From Mesorhizobium loti (GTDB lineage Bacteria; Pseudomonadota; Alphaproteobacteria; Rhizobiales; Rhizobiaceae), in assembly GCF_003148495.1 (NCBI RefSeq), contig NZ_QGGH01000013.1, forward strand, positions 85,674 to 149,673: DNA of 64,000 bases, given 5' to 3'. Below, in pieces: positions 1 to 8,880 of this stretch. How positions within the stretch are numbered: position 1 is the first letter of the stretch; every line of letters starts with the position of its first letter. The position numbers were made by a program, and so were the translations under genes. The notes under the pieces were generated by a model. The model made no database searches, had not been told where the DNA came from, and saw only the letters and a program-made list of their open reading frames with translations.

Positions 1-80
1 TCATCAGTGAGCTTGCCCCACTGCTCCTTCACCTTCCCCTTGACCTGCTTCCAATTTCCTTCGACCCGGTTCCAATCCAT
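1..80 (-). CDS. CsbD family protein, N-terminal fragment (runs off the window)
   Basis: The minus strand from the ATG at 78-80 reads MDWNRVEGNWKQVKGKVKEQ followed by WGKLTD, the opening of a CsbD-like stress protein (small, hydrophilic, about 60-70 residues in the family). Only about 26 residues lie inside the window; the gene continues to the left. CsbD-like proteins are general-stress-induced and of unknown biochemical role. The family call rests on the characteristic N-terminal WNxVEGNWKQxKGxxKExWGKLTDD pattern and is strong despite the truncation. Confidence 0.85.
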   Translation of the reverse strand, partial: MDWNRVEGNWKQVKGKVKEQWGKLTD

Positions 81-896
81 GGTAGCGACCTCCGTTTCAC
101 GGTGAAAGACTGCGTTTCACGGTGAAACGGTCTTGTGGCCGTGGGGTTCCACGGGACCACGAACCTGCCGGCGCGCGTTTCGCGGGCGATAGGACTTAAG
201 CTAATCGTAAAACGCACGGAACAGCTTGACGGTGGTTGCGGCCATTGTGAGGCAGCGCGAGCGCTCCGGGGCACTCCACACGCCGCGCAGTGATCGCGAG
301 CGAGGATTGGGTGACCGGTTCGAAGTCGATCTCAAGTTGCCGCCTGCGAGCGAAGTGCCGTTTCGGCCCATTGGCAATCGGTGAAATGTTGTCGGAACTT
401 TCGTCCATCCTGCAGGAGGCTCCGTGAAGTGGCGGTTGCGTTGGCGCCTATTTCGCTGGGTGCCGGTGGTTATGCTTCACATCTCCGTCGACAGATCGGG
501 AACCACCACAATGTCACAGGCAAACGTGCTGCCGGAGATGAAAGTTAAAGCCCCCGGCGCATCACTAGCGCCGAGGGCTTCGAGGCATGTACTATCTACC
601 TGTCATGTCCGCATATGATCGTGGCCTAATATGATGGATGAACCATGAATGGCCACCTTCCAGCCCTAGGTCATGACTGGTGCGGCGAGAGCCATTGGAA
701 GGACCATGATGACCCGGAAACTCGCAAGCTCATGAAACCTCAGTGTTCACGCAATTGCGCCAAAAGGGTTACCAAGGATGTCCTGCCGGATGACTTTTGC
801 GTCGGTCGTGACGGCCGTGGGGATAGATTTTCACTATGGGCAGACCGGCTGCTGTGAGGCGTGAAAGTGCTTCAATTTGCAATTTGAGGTGGCCGA
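81..896. other. Gene-poor stretch
   Basis: No convincing gene. Short open frames exist on both strands (for example a GTG-started frame at 424-618 behind an AGGAGG-like sequence), but their translations are low-complexity or basic and one runs through the hairpin at 548-580. Nothing else was recognised. Confidence 0.4.
548..580. terminator. GC-rich hairpin, terminator-like
   Basis: Inverted repeat: AAGCCC-c-CGGCGC at 548-560 pairs with GCGCCG-a-GGGCTT at 568-580 around a 7-nt loop (12 paired bases, one mismatch). There is no clear T-tract, so this may be a bidirectional or weak terminator, or a dispersed hairpin repeat. Seen directly; function inferred. Confidence 0.5.
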
Positions 897-1018
897 CTAT
901 TTTCGCACAAGCCATTCCAGCAACGCGGGATCGATGTCATCGCTCCCAGTGAAGTCGCGGATAAAGTCGGCGGCCAGTGCCCGCCATCTGTCTTCAGGGA
1001 TATTCTCTTCGATGACGG
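897..1018 (-). pseudogene. C-terminal fragment of a hypothetical protein
   Basis: The minus strand carries an open stretch beginning KSVIEENIPEDRWRALAADF and ending PALLEWLVRK at a TAG (897-899). Its amino-acid composition is protein-like, unlike the flanking frames. Upstream, at about 1018, the reading frame runs into sequence that is antisense to an ABC permease tail, and an in-frame TGA follows. There is no start codon in the protein-like part. I read this as the tail of a gene truncated by the rearrangement that also broke the ABC transporter next to it. Family not recognised. Confidence 0.5.
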
Positions 1019-1143
1019 ATTTTACCTTTCAACACATAGAGATGCTGATTTCGGCGGCCATGATCTACTGGATGCCGTCGATCTGCCTCGAACTGATTCA
1101 GGCGCGGATCGAGCGGCATTGCCACAGGAGCAAGGTGCGATGA
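1015..1143 (+). pseudogene. C-terminal fragment of an amino-acid ABC transporter permease (HisM/GlnP type)
   Basis: The frame reads TFQHIEMLISAAMIYWMPSI then CLELIQARIER, the last transmembrane segment and tail of a polar amino-acid ABC permease. It lies immediately upstream of, and overlaps, an ATPase fragment, as expected for an original permease-ATPase gene pair. The rest of the permease is not upstream of it; it lies inverted at about 1313-1830. Together the pieces show a transporter locus broken and rearranged, not expressed as one protein. Confidence 0.7.
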
Positions 1144-1312
1144 GCGCTCAGGCCATTATTGAAGCCAAGGCCATATCAAATGGTATGCTCAGTTCCACGC
1201 GCTGAAGGACATCAATCTGACGGTCCACAAGGGCGAACGCATCGTCCATCTGCGGGCCATCCGGCTCAGGCAAGTCGACACTGATCCGTTGCTTCAATCG
1301 CCTCGAAGCGGT
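1140..1312 (+). pseudogene. N-terminal fragment of an amino-acid ABC transporter ATPase
   Basis: Starts MSAQAIIEAKAIS, shifts frame to WYAQFHALKDINLTVHKGER, shifts again to CGPSGSGKSTLIRCFNRLE. The last piece holds a complete Walker A (GPSGSGKST), typical of GlnQ/HisP-like subunits that energise amino-acid uptake. Two frameshifts and truncation after about 55 residues make it non-functional. The sequence switches at about 1312 to the inverted permease body. Confidence 0.75.
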
Positions 1313-1830
1313 CTTCTGGCCGAGTGTGCGCGCCAGAAACATTAGCTCCCAAACGCCGATGACCGAGCCCAGCGAGGAATCCCTCAGCATCGAGATGAAT
1401 TGGTTGCCTGTCGCGGAATGATGACCGGCAGAGCCTGCGGCAGGATGATGCGGCGCATAGTCAAGGCGAAGCCGAAGCCCATGGAGCGCGACGCCTCCCA
1501 CTGGCCGCGATCGATGCTTTGTATGCCGGAGCGAAAGATCTCGGTCATGTACGCGCCGTAGCAGAGCGAAAGCGCCAGGATGCCGGCAGGCACCGCGTTG
1601 ATGACGAAGCCGAGTTGCGGCAGGCCGAGATAAATCAGGTAAACCTGGATGAGCAGCGCAAGGCCGCGGAAGAAGGACGTGTAGAAGCTGGCGATGGCGT
1701 AGGCGAAACCATTGCTGGAAAGCTTGGCGACCGCGCCGGCGACCGCGATGACCGAAGCGATGACGATGGAAATCGCCGAGACGTAGAGCGTGGTGACAAC
1801 GCCCTGGCTGATCAGGAACGGCAGCTTCTA
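1313..1830 (-). pseudogene. Body of an amino-acid ABC transporter permease, inverted and truncated
   Basis: On the minus strand the frames give FLISQGVVTTLYVSAISIV near 1820, then NAVPAGILALSLCYGAYMTE and the EAA-loop signature RSMGFGFALTMRRIILPQAL, then after a frameshift MLRDSSLGSVIGVWELMFLA. These are the successive parts of a HisM/GlnP-type permease. The N-terminus is cut by an in-frame TAG near 1830. The C-terminus that should follow is the separate plus-strand piece at 1015-1143, so this block has been inverted and moved relative to the tail and the ATPase. Confidence 0.75.
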
Positions 1831-2111
1831 GGGTGCATGTTCGGACCGGAACGCCGTCGCGCATGGTGTTGACTGACCCCAAGTTCAGCGGAATCCCGCC
1901 GCCCCATTCACGGCAGCGGCGGGTCGCCCCTGAGGTGGAGCTCACGGGCCGTTGGGATCCCGCTGCCGCATAAATTATTAGAGCGAGCTAAAATTCCGAC
2001 AAGCTTCTGACCATCAACGCATCGGGTGGGTTCTACGCAATGTACGTATTTTTCAAAGCCTTGCAGGCCTGATCCTGACGGATTTAATCTTCCTTTTTAG
2101 GGGAGGCTGCG
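1831..2111. other. Non-coding stretch
   Basis: No supported gene. It contains a GC-rich inverted repeat around 1888-1926 (CCGCCGC and GCGGCGG arms) and the AGGGGAGG ribosome-binding sequence for the next gene. Confidence 0.35.
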
Positions 2112-2303
2112 ATGGATAGCGTGCAGCCGAAAGGCAAGGTCTCACCTTGCGTTGAAATGATCGAGGCATGCGGAGAGTGGTTCGTCCGCATAGTGTCGGA
2201 TGACGGAGAACTTACCCATTCATTTGAGCATGAATCGCTCGCGATGGCATATGCGGAAGGCCAGCGAATAAGACTTCGCCTTGACAAGGTGGTGCGGCTC
2301 TAA
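2112..2303 (+). CDS. Small hypothetical protein
   Basis: 63 residues, starting MDSVQPKGKVSPCVEMIEAC. A strong ribosome-binding sequence (AGGGGAGG, 2099-2106) lies just upstream of the ATG, which is the main support for expression. It is soluble and mixed-charge with no membrane segment or motif I can name. Neighbours are the ABC remnant upstream and a convergent secreted protein. No function proposed. Confidence 0.6.
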   Translation: MDSVQPKGKVSPCVEMIEACGEWFVRIVSDDGELTHSFEHESLAMAYAEGQRIRLRLDKVVRL

Positions 2304-2350
2304 CGCCATGTTGCAGCGGAGTACCAACACAAAGTCGCTGCGCCTGTCGG

Positions 2351-2818
2351 CTAGCAGCCTTCGGCTTTCAGAGACCGCACCATACGCACAACAATTGGAT
2401 CGTACGGTGTCTTTTCAAATCTGCTGTAATTGATTGTGAAAAGAGCGGCGCGGTCGTTGCAGACTTTAATGGCACGGACGTAACGGATTTCGCCATTCTT
2501 GACTCCCGAATAGCTAGCCCATTTCGGGGTGAGGCGCCGGTAGCTGAGCTGCCAGCCCGCCTTTTCGTCCTCCATCATCCGATGTTCGATCTCTGCGCGA
2601 AAGCTGGCCTTGCCGAGCCTTGCACCCCATACGGCAAGAAACGCGTTTCTTGGGCCCTGAAAAGCTGCACCCTGATCCTCATGCTGTGTCAGCACGAAAC
2701 CAGGAGGAACATCGAACGTGAAGCCAAGCTGCCGGACGCCGAAGGGCTGCCACGCTTGAGCCTGAAGAAGCGTGGAGCAAAAAAGATAGGCGAATAGGCT
2801 CAGCACAAGACGTGGCAT
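2351..2818 (-). CDS. Hypothetical secreted protein with signal peptide
   Basis: 155 residues. The N-terminus MPRLVLSLFAYLFCSTLLQA is a clear Sec signal peptide, with likely cleavage after AQA near residue 22. The mature part is about 130 residues, with two Cys late in the sequence (KVCNDRAALF and the C-terminal EGC) that could pair in the periplasm. It resembles small periplasmic proteins of unknown function in rhizobia. The ribosome-binding site is weak, so the start is chosen because it gives a full signal peptide. It lies 12 nt after a second minus-strand gene and may be cotranscribed with it. Confidence 0.65.
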   Translation of the reverse strand: MPRLVLSLFAYLFCSTLLQAQAWQPFGVRQLGFTFDVPPGFVLTQHEDQGAAFQGPRNAFLAVWGARLGKASFRAEIEHRMMEDEKAGWQLSYRRLTPKWASYSGVKNGEIRYVRAIKVCNDRAALFTINYSRFEKTPYDPIVVRMVRSLKAEGC

Positions 2819-2830
2819 TGGCTTGGTCTA

Positions 2831-3070
2831 TCATTGGTTCGAGGCCAGACGCTTCGGTCTCGCAGGCGCTTTAGTCGCGTCAAAAGTGGCCGGTAGCAGC
2901 AGTTGAGTCTCGGTCGAGGTCGTAGTTATTCGGTCAATCGGCTGGATAATCACCATCCGTCCGTGTCGTTCGGGCCATGGTATCCGACCCGAGAGGAAGA
3001 ACAAAATTCCGACAATGCCACTGACGAGCAGCGCAGTGAACGTGTTTGCTATGACCTCGCCAAGCCGCAC
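2831..3070 (-). CDS. Small single-pass membrane protein, hypothetical
   Basis: About 79 residues from a GTG at 3068-3070, chosen because GGAGG lies 6 nt upstream. A longer frame back to 3175 has no ribosome-binding site. One transmembrane helix (NTFTALLVSGIVGILFFLSG) is followed by a short hydrophilic C-terminal tail ending RPKRLASNQ. It lies 12 nt before the secreted protein gene on the same strand, so the two may form an operon. Function unknown. Confidence 0.5.
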   Translation of the reverse strand: MRLGEVIANTFTALLVSGIVGILFFLSGRIPWPERHGRMVIIQPIDRITTTSTETQLLLPATFDATKAPARPKRLASNQ

Positions 3071-3134
3071 CCGAATCCTCCGCAAATGAGTACCCGCCAC
3101 CCCCGTCTGGCGGGTACGACCGACGATGAAGGGA

Positions 3135-3332
3135 CTAATAATCGGCGGTCGTTTCGAAACGGTCGGCGGCGCCAAATGTTGCCGAGTACGGACCTTTGCC
3201 GGCCACCGCTAGGACTTCAGTCGTAGTTGGGTAACAAACAGCGGGCGCCACTTTGTGCCCCGCAGCTATGTGCTGACGAAGCTGTTCCACCGAAGCCAAT
3301 CCGGAGCGCTTGTCTGCTTTGGCAGTGGACAC
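3135..3332 (-). CDS. Possible small hypothetical protein
   Basis: 65-codon frame from a GTG, beginning MSTAKADKRSGLASVEQLRQ. No strong ribosome-binding site and no recognised domain. It may be a remnant or a chance frame; reported at low confidence because the translation is balanced in composition. Confidence 0.25.
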   Translation of the reverse strand: MSTAKADKRSGLASVEQLRQHIAAGHKVAPAVCYPTTTEVLAVAGKGPYSATFGAADRFETTADY

Positions 3333-3436
3333 AAGATGGCAACCTGATCAGCGAAAATACCAGGCGCTTGAATACGTCGGCTCCACGGGAGAACTGCGCT
3401 CGCTGCACCACTTCAACAGGGTAGTTACATCTCCGC

Positions 3437-3625
3437 TTATCGGAACGCCGGCATTCGTGACGTCCAGATCGCTAAGCCGATGATGACGATCAATATCCAG
3501 AAGAGCGAATTGACGAGCATGCGAACGAGGTCGCGGTTTTGGTCTTTGGTAACGCCAAGCCGATCGGAGAGAATGTCGCCTGGCGCGATAAACAGCCAGA
3601 GTATGAACCGGCCGAGCCTTGCCAT
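3437..3625 (-). CDS. Small membrane protein, hypothetical
   Basis: 62 residues starting MARLGRFILWLFIAPGDILS, with an N-terminal hydrophobic helix, a charged middle (RLGVTKDQNRDLVRM) and a second helix (FWILIVIIGLAIW). The ATG at 3623-3625 is preferred over the one 13 codons upstream because the protein then begins at the membrane segment. The two-helix layout with a conserved-looking central basic stretch is typical of short rhizobial inner-membrane proteins of unknown role. It lies downstream of the GGDEF-EAL gene on the same strand. Confidence 0.55.
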   Translation of the reverse strand: MARLGRFILWLFIAPGDILSDRLGVTKDQNRDLVRMLVNSLFWILIVIIGLAIWTSRMPAFR

Positions 3626-3735
3626 ACCATTCCTTGCCTCTCCAGCAAGACAGGAAAGCACCATCGCGGGCGCAAGTCGAGGGGGCCATATCGAAACTGC
3701 CCGCTCACCAGCCGGGCGGAGCCAATTCGGCGGCC

Positions 3736-5949
3736 TCAGGCGGAAGCGCGCCTTGCTGCTCCCGCTATGAGATCTTCAACCTCTTGCTTGGGCACGGGCC
3801 TGGACAGCAAGAATCCTTGTAGCTGCTCGCAGCCGAGTTTGCGCAGAACATCGCACTGGCTCTGCGTCTCCACACCTTCCGCCGTGGTGCTGAGGCCAGT
3901 GGCGCGGGCCAGGTCGACTATGGCCTGAACAATAGCCTCGTCACCATTTGAGTGACCGAAGCCCTGCACAAAACTCCGATCGATCTTAATCCGATCGACG
4001 TCCAGGCTTTGCAGGCGTCCAAGCGAGGAAAATCCCGTCCCGAAATCATCAAGAGCAAAGCGCACGCCGATGCTGCGCAACGCTTCGATGTTTTGCCGGC
4101 ACTCAGTCCGGTTTTGAGATAGCGTGCTTTCGGTAACCTCGAGTTCGAGCCGTCGAGGATCCATCTGAGTCTCCAGTAAGATGCTCGTCACCCTCATGGC
4201 GAAACTCGGATTGCTCAGCTGCAAAGCCGACACGTTCACTGCCAATGTCTCTATTGGCCAGTGCACAGCATCGAGACATGCCTGCCGGAGAACCAGCTCG
4301 CCCAGTTGTTCAACGAGCCCCGTTTCTTCGGCCAACGGTATGAACAAGTCGGGGGCAACCCAACCACGCTCCACATGCGACCAGCGAGCAAGGGCTTCAA
4401 CGCCCGTCATCCTGTTTGTGTCTGCAGTGTATAGCGGTTGGTAGTGAACCTGGATCTGGCAGGGCGCTTGCAAAGCAGTGCGCAGGTCCTGTTCGAGACC
4501 CTTGCGCATTACCAGCGTCTGGTCCATCTCGGTTCCAAAGAATGCATAACCGCTGCGGCCGCCGGCTTTGGCGTGATACAGTGCAACGTCTGCTCTGCGC
4601 ACCAACTCCACCCACTCCAATCCGTCCCTTGGAGCGAACGCTACGCCGACACTCACCCCCACAAAGAGCTGAGCTCCCGCGACTTGGAATGGCCGGCGAG
4701 CGGTCTCGAGCAAATGTTCGCACAATGTCTTGACCTCATCTTCGCCTGCGACCGAACGCTGGATGATGATGAATTCGTCGCCTCCCAAGCGCGCGACCGT
4801 ATCTGCATCAGTGGTTAGCCGCCTCAGCCGGTCTGCGAACTCCCTAAGCAACTCATCGCCAGCGGGATGACCAAAGGTATCATTAACCTGCTTGAACCTG
4901 TCGAGGTCGAGGTAAAGAATTGCCAGCTGCTCTCCCGTCGAGGGCAGTCGCGATAGCGCGTCAGCCAAACGGTCGTTGAATTGGACACGATTGGGCAGCG
5001 CCGTGAGGAAGTCGTGGTGGGCGAGGTGAAAGATTCGACCTTCCGATTCAATCAGCTTCAAAGTTCGCCTGCGAAAGGCCCTCAGGGCTACACCGACACC
5101 GCCCAGCACCAGCGCGAATAAGGCGACGACAATTGGAAGCAGTTGAAAAAGGGCGAAGGTCCCGGGCCGATATGGCTGCCAGACGAAGAAGCCGATCGTC
5201 GAGCCAGATCGGTCGATGAGGGGATAAGATGTCTCTGCCGAGGCGAGCCTATTCGCCCAGGAGAAACGCGCCCCGTCGAGCAGATAATCCTGGCGCAGCA
5301 AGCTAAGGAAACCGCCATCGAGATATCGAATCGCGACGTGCAGAAACTCCTGACCCGGTATTTGCGCGATGTGGCCACTGTCGGAAACGACCGGCTTTAT
5401 ACTCACAATGGCAGGATGGCCCGAGACAACGGCCATATCGGAGGCACCTATCGTGAGCACCCGCTCCGTTACTCCCTCGGTGTCCCCACGTTTCAGTCTT
5501 GCCCTAAGATGAACGACAAGAGGCGCTGTCATCTGGCTAACGGAACGGTAGCTGGAGGACGCAGCAGTCGAGCCGTCGACGAATGCGTAGACCGGGGCGT
5601 CATTGGCGTCGAGAATGTAGACCTCGTCATGGCCAAAGTAGGTGTGCATCCAACTTCCGAGATTGGTATCGATCCATTTTGCGTCGCGGGTCCGCAGCGC
5701 ATTGACCGCATCGTCCCAAACCGTGACGCTCTCCTGGTCATGTGCCACTCCGTTCTCCAGATTGGATACGATAAGGGCAACTAGGCTTTTCTGTCGCGAC
5801 ACGGCAACACTGTCAGTCTGGATAGCCGACCACAGCAAAAGTCCTGTGGTGACGGTAGCAACTACCAGCGTGAACATGATGATGGGCAAAGCCGTTCTCA
5901 ACAGGAAGAGACGGCGGGTTGGTTCGCCAAAATGCCGTAGCGGTTTCAT
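3736..5949 (-). CDS. CHASE4-GGDEF-EAL cyclic-di-GMP signalling protein
   Basis: 737 residues. Transmembrane helices at about 16-42 and 263-292 flank a periplasmic sensor of about 220 residues that fits CHASE4 (ENGVAHDQESVTVWDDAVNA is characteristic). Cytoplasmic GGDEF domain about 305-475 with an intact GGDEF signature at 389-393. EAL domain about 490-730 with EAL at 518-520 (GVEALARW), DDFGTG and EGVET. Both catalytic signatures are present, so it could make or degrade cyclic-di-GMP; the net activity cannot be told from sequence. The start is secure: AAAGGAGG lies 5-6 nt before the ATG. This is a standard rhizobial architecture controlling motility and biofilm. Confidence 0.93.
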   Translation of the reverse strand: MKPLRHFGEPTRRLFLLRTALPIIMFTLVVATVTTGLLLWSAIQTDSVAVSRQKSLVALIVSNLENGVAHDQESVTVWDDAVNALRTRDAKWIDTNLGSWMHTYFGHDEVYILDANDAPVYAFVDGSTAASSSYRSVSQMTAPLVVHLRARLKRGDTEGVTERVLTIGASDMAVVSGHPAIVSIKPVVSDSGHIAQIPGQEFLHVAIRYLDGGFLSLLRQDYLLDGARFSWANRLASAETSYPLIDRSGSTIGFFVWQPYRPGTFALFQLLPIVVALFALVLGGVGVALRAFRRRTLKLIESEGRIFHLAHHDFLTALPNRVQFNDRLADALSRLPSTGEQLAILYLDLDRFKQVNDTFGHPAGDELLREFADRLRRLTTDADTVARLGGDEFIIIQRSVAGEDEVKTLCEHLLETARRPFQVAGAQLFVGVSVGVAFAPRDGLEWVELVRRADVALYHAKAGGRSGYAFFGTEMDQTLVMRKGLEQDLRTALQAPCQIQVHYQPLYTADTNRMTGVEALARWSHVERGWVAPDLFIPLAEETGLVEQLGELVLRQACLDAVHWPIETLAVNVSALQLSNPSFAMRVTSILLETQMDPRRLELEVTESTLSQNRTECRQNIEALRSIGVRFALDDFGTGFSSLGRLQSLDVDRIKIDRSFVQGFGHSNGDEAIVQAIVDLARATGLSTTAEGVETQSQCDVLRKLGCEQLQGFLLSRPVPKQEVEDLIAGAARRASA

Positions 5950-6440
5950 GAACCTCCTTTACAATAGGAAAGCTTCTGGACGGTTAAAAGGCACCGGTCG
6001 CTCGACAAGCTGCTCGGTGATATGTCGTGTCGCCGTCGCGCCTTGAAGGGGGCAAAGAGGGCTCGAATTTAGCGTTGCTGCGATTCGATCCGGGCCAGGC
6101 AGTGATTTGGCTGGACGAATCAAGCGTTGTGGCCGGGCTCGCGATGTTGCTCGGGTTCGACCCAAAAACGAGTACAACAAGGTCGCGAAGGCTGACCTTT
6201 ACTCTGTTGCGCCGACCGCACTGAGAGCAAGTGCAGTTGATCGAACCAATGTGATCGCTCGGTTGCGTTGAGGCCGCCCTAGCGCCGGCCAGACGAGTGG
6301 ATGCCGGACCGTCTGTCGCCCGTCCGCTGTGGTCCCCATGTCACGAAGCCGACGATATTTACCCGTTGTTCCATGACGACGCATGGCCAAGTTGGAACAC
6401 AACGGCTCAAGGGACATTTGCTTGATGACAGGAGATGTCC
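5950..6440. other. Intergenic stretch
   Basis: About 490 nt between a minus-strand and a plus-strand gene. Short frames on both strands lack ribosome-binding sites and recognisable sequence. It presumably holds the two divergent promoters. Nothing else seen. Confidence 0.35.
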
Positions 6441-6725
6441 ATGCCAAAATTCCGCTTTGAGACCATCGATTCCGACCGCACGACGATATCCGAGGAAGAG
6501 TTGGCCAGCGCAGACCTCGCAAGTCCGCGCGCCATCGAAAAAGCTCACGCAGTGCTGCTTGCGCATCGAAGCGTCGATCAAACCGCGTCGATCACCAAGG
6601 TATATGATGAGGCCGGCTATCTGGTCGCCACCGTCAACTTCTCGGACGTGATGCGCGACGAATCCCGGCGGCAGCCGATCAGTGATCCGTTCCCCGAAGA
6701 GCCGGGCGTCATACGATCGGGCTGA
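6441..6725 (+). CDS. DUF6894-like small protein
   Basis: 94 residues, starting MPKFRFETIDSDRTT. The opening beta-strand pattern MPKFxFxxxD, the SEEELASADLASPRAIEKAH segment and the later YDEAGYLVATVNFSDVMR resemble DUF6894 proteins, small and common in Mesorhizobium and Bradyrhizobium. The ATG at 6441 is preferred over 6435 because AGGAG at 6430-6434 then has 6-nt spacing. Function unknown in the family. Confidence 0.65.
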   Translation: MPKFRFETIDSDRTTISEEELASADLASPRAIEKAHAVLLAHRSVDQTASITKVYDEAGYLVATVNFSDVMRDESRRQPISDPFPEEPGVIRSG

Positions 6726-6837
6726 CTGTTCTGCGGGCTTTTCTTTGTCAGGGAGTGCAGTCGTCCGGCAGGTTCGATCGCCAGAGAACGCGCAATGCCA
6801 CTTGTCACCGGAATCGCCTTCGCCCTCCTCATTTTGT

Positions 6838-7227
6838 TCATCGTCCTGTTTTTGACCCATGCCACGCGAGACCTGCAAAGCTCGCCGCTGTTTTGCCGCT
6901 TGAAACGCCGCTGTCATCATTGGGATTGCGACCACAGGCCTCGCACCACGAAACTTCACGACACTCGTATGCGCCGATCGCGCTGGTACCTATGATGGGA
7001 ATGAGGGGAGGCTCAGAGTGCTTCGCCGAACCAAGAGATTTCAATTCCTTGATTTCCTCGTCGCGCCGCGCAATGCGGCTCTCGAGGTTGGCGAGGCGTT
7101 CGGTCAAAAAGTATCGTCCAACCACAAAACCGCCACTTGCAAAAAGGACAGCGCAGGTTGCAAACACCGTTGGATTGGCCACTACCAGCACCGAGTTGGT
7201 CTGGAAGAAATCGATGAGGTCTTGCAT
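6838..7227 (-). CDS. Hypothetical membrane protein with coiled-coil segment
   Basis: 129 residues from the ATG at 7225-7227 (AGGAGC upstream); the longer frame to 7272 adds nothing recognisable. It begins MQDLIDFFQTNSVLVVANPT, has one transmembrane helix (VFATCAVLFASGGFVVGRYF), then a heptad-like charged stretch (ERLANLESRIARRDEEIKEL) that could dimerise. The C-terminal half is low in pattern. This is the layout of a small anchored coiled-coil protein; no function can be assigned. Confidence 0.5.
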   Translation of the reverse strand: MQDLIDFFQTNSVLVVANPTVFATCAVLFASGGFVVGRYFLTERLANLESRIARRDEEIKELKSLGSAKHSEPPLIPIIGTSAIGAYECREVSWCEACGRNPNDDSGVSSGKTAASFAGLAWHGSKTGR

Positions 7228-7703
7228 CGCTTCGGCTGCTCCTGAGGTGCGTTGTGACGCGTAAATTCCCAACGGCTCTGCTGCGGCCGCTCGCTCAGCA
7301 GGCGTTCATCGGCTTGCTCGACACGACGCCATTGGCAGAAGGCATCCCGGACTATCCGCCCGCACATGGTCCCAATCTGATCGGAACGATGTTCTGTCCG
7401 ACCGGTCACGCCGCGCTGTCGCGACCTCACCGACCGCCTACTGCTAATCTACATCTCATCAAATAAGGAATATATTCCTCTATCGTCAAGAGCTTCCTGA
7501 CTTCGATGTTCTTATTCTGTCCACCATCAGCTGAGCTGGAGGCGAACCAGGGAACTTCGTTTAGACCGATTGGGCAACCGAGCGCCTTGCGGAGGACATC
7601 CGGACCGACAATGGGGTTCTCGGCGCGGACATTGGAATCCCACGGGCGCCAAACATTGCCGAACTCACGCAATAGTGGGAAGCTGCGCACTTAGGGAGTA
7701 TCC
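7228..7703. other. Intergenic stretch
   Basis: About 475 nt with short frames on both strands and none supported. GGGAG upstream of 7704 is the ribosome-binding sequence of the methyltransferase gene. Confidence 0.35.
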
Positions 7704-8519
7704 ATGAGCAGCGTCACCACGCATTACGGCAGCGACGGTATCGTCGAGCGCATATTGGCCGCGATCCCCGACGCCAAACCCGACAGTCTCAGTGCCGCGC
7801 AACTCTATCCGTTCGACCAGTTGCATGGCCGCGAGCTCATTGCCACGCAGGATCATGCTGCTCGTCTGGCCCCCTCGCCCACCGACCGGATCCTCGATAT
7901 CGGCAGCGGCATTGGCGGCCCGGCGCGCTTCCTTGCCGCCACCTATGGCTGCGACGTCGACGGCGTCGACCTCACGCCAGCCTTTGTCGCGGCGTCCAGC
8001 CGACTGACCAAGCTCAGCGGCCTGGCCGACAAGGTTCGCTTCCACGAAGCCAATGCGGCGAAACTGCCCTTTGCCGAAAACACGTTCGACGCGGCAATCT
8101 GCTTCTATGTCGGCATGAACATCGCCGACAAGGCTGCCGTCATCGGGCAGGCTTTTCGCGTCCTGAAACCGGGCGGCAAGTTGATCTGGACCGAAGCCGT
8201 GCTGGCGGGCGGTGAGCCGCATTACCCGTTGCCCTGGGCGGTCGCGCCGGAGGCCAGCCACCTTGTTGACCGAAACGCCCTGAAGACCCTGTTCGTCGAC
8301 GCAGGCTTCCATGTTGACGACATCATTGACGAGACCGGCGAACATGTCGAACTGGCATTGAAAAGGGCAAGCTCCGGCATCATGCCCTCGCCGGCCCAAC
8401 AGCAGGCCAATGAAATCGTGCTCGGCGCCGAATTCGTGCAGCGACGCAAGAACTACATCCGCAGCCTGAGCGAAGGCCGGTTGGCATCGCTGGCCGTCAT
8501 TGTCTCGAAGACTGCCTGA
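7704..8519 (+). CDS. Class I SAM-dependent methyltransferase
   Basis: 271 residues. The Rossmann-fold motif I is ILDIGSGIGGPARFLAATYG, with an acidic residue ending strand 2 (VDGVDLT), motif IV AICFYVGMNI and motif post-I/VI VLKPGGKLIWTEA. These place it among UbiE/sarcosine-type small-molecule methyltransferases (Methyltransf_11). The substrate is unknown. ATG at 7704 follows GGGAG with good spacing. It stands alone between unrelated hypothetical genes. Confidence 0.85.
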   Translation: MSSVTTHYGSDGIVERILAAIPDAKPDSLSAAQLYPFDQLHGRELIATQDHAARLAPSPTDRILDIGSGIGGPARFLAATYGCDVDGVDLTPAFVAASSRLTKLSGLADKVRFHEANAAKLPFAENTFDAAICFYVGMNIADKAAVIGQAFRVLKPGGKLIWTEAVLAGGEPHYPLPWAVAPEASHLVDRNALKTLFVDAGFHVDDIIDETGEHVELALKRASSGIMPSPAQQQANEIVLGAEFVQRRKNYIRSLSEGRLASLAVIVSKTA

Positions 8520-8655
8520 CCCGAGCCCGACGCACGATGACGCACGAGCGATAGAGCAATCGACAGCGTCGTGCCGACCACCAGTGCAACGATCATGACG
8601 TAGAAAAGTGGGGGTGGGTGAAGTAGCAACTCGGCCGCAACGAACAGGAAGCGAT

Positions 8656-8880
8656 TCAGTCCACCAACCCGCCTGCCCGGTATTCCATGGCATGAAAAAT
8701 CGCTTCGTAGACGCTCTCTACTTCCTCGTCGACTTCTTCGGTCGATATTCCCTGCCGGCCGGCCTCTTGCATGGCCTCGTCCGCCAGATCGGCGACCGAA
8801 ACCAGCAGATCAGGGGGCGCCTTTTCAGGCAGGTGTTCTGAAATCCAGTGATAGAGAAAGTCGGCGCCACGCGTGCTCAT
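8656..8880 (-). CDS. DUF768 domain protein
   Basis: 74 residues starting MSTRGADFLYHWISEHLPEK, the hallmark opening of DUF768, a small family I know mainly from Mesorhizobium. The rest is acidic (EEVDEEVESVYEAIFHAMEY). Its presence is one of the better taxonomic pointers in the window. Function unknown. Confidence 0.8.
   Translation of the reverse strand: MSTRGADFLYHWISEHLPEKAPPDLLVSVADLADEAMQEAGRQGISTEEVDEEVESVYEAIFHAMEYRAGGLVD

Noticed and set aside
424..618. GTG-started frame with an AGGAGG-like upstream sequence
   Set aside because: The translation is basic and unstructured, and the 548-580 hairpin falls inside it; more likely non-coding.
6795..6995. Possible short membrane protein frame
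   Set aside because: Overlaps the better supported minus-strand gene at 6838-7227; after one hydrophobic stretch it turns basic and unstructured.
7665..8693. 342-codon minus-strand frame over the methyltransferase gene
   Set aside because: Antisense shadow of a clear Rossmann-fold methyltransferase; no known family.
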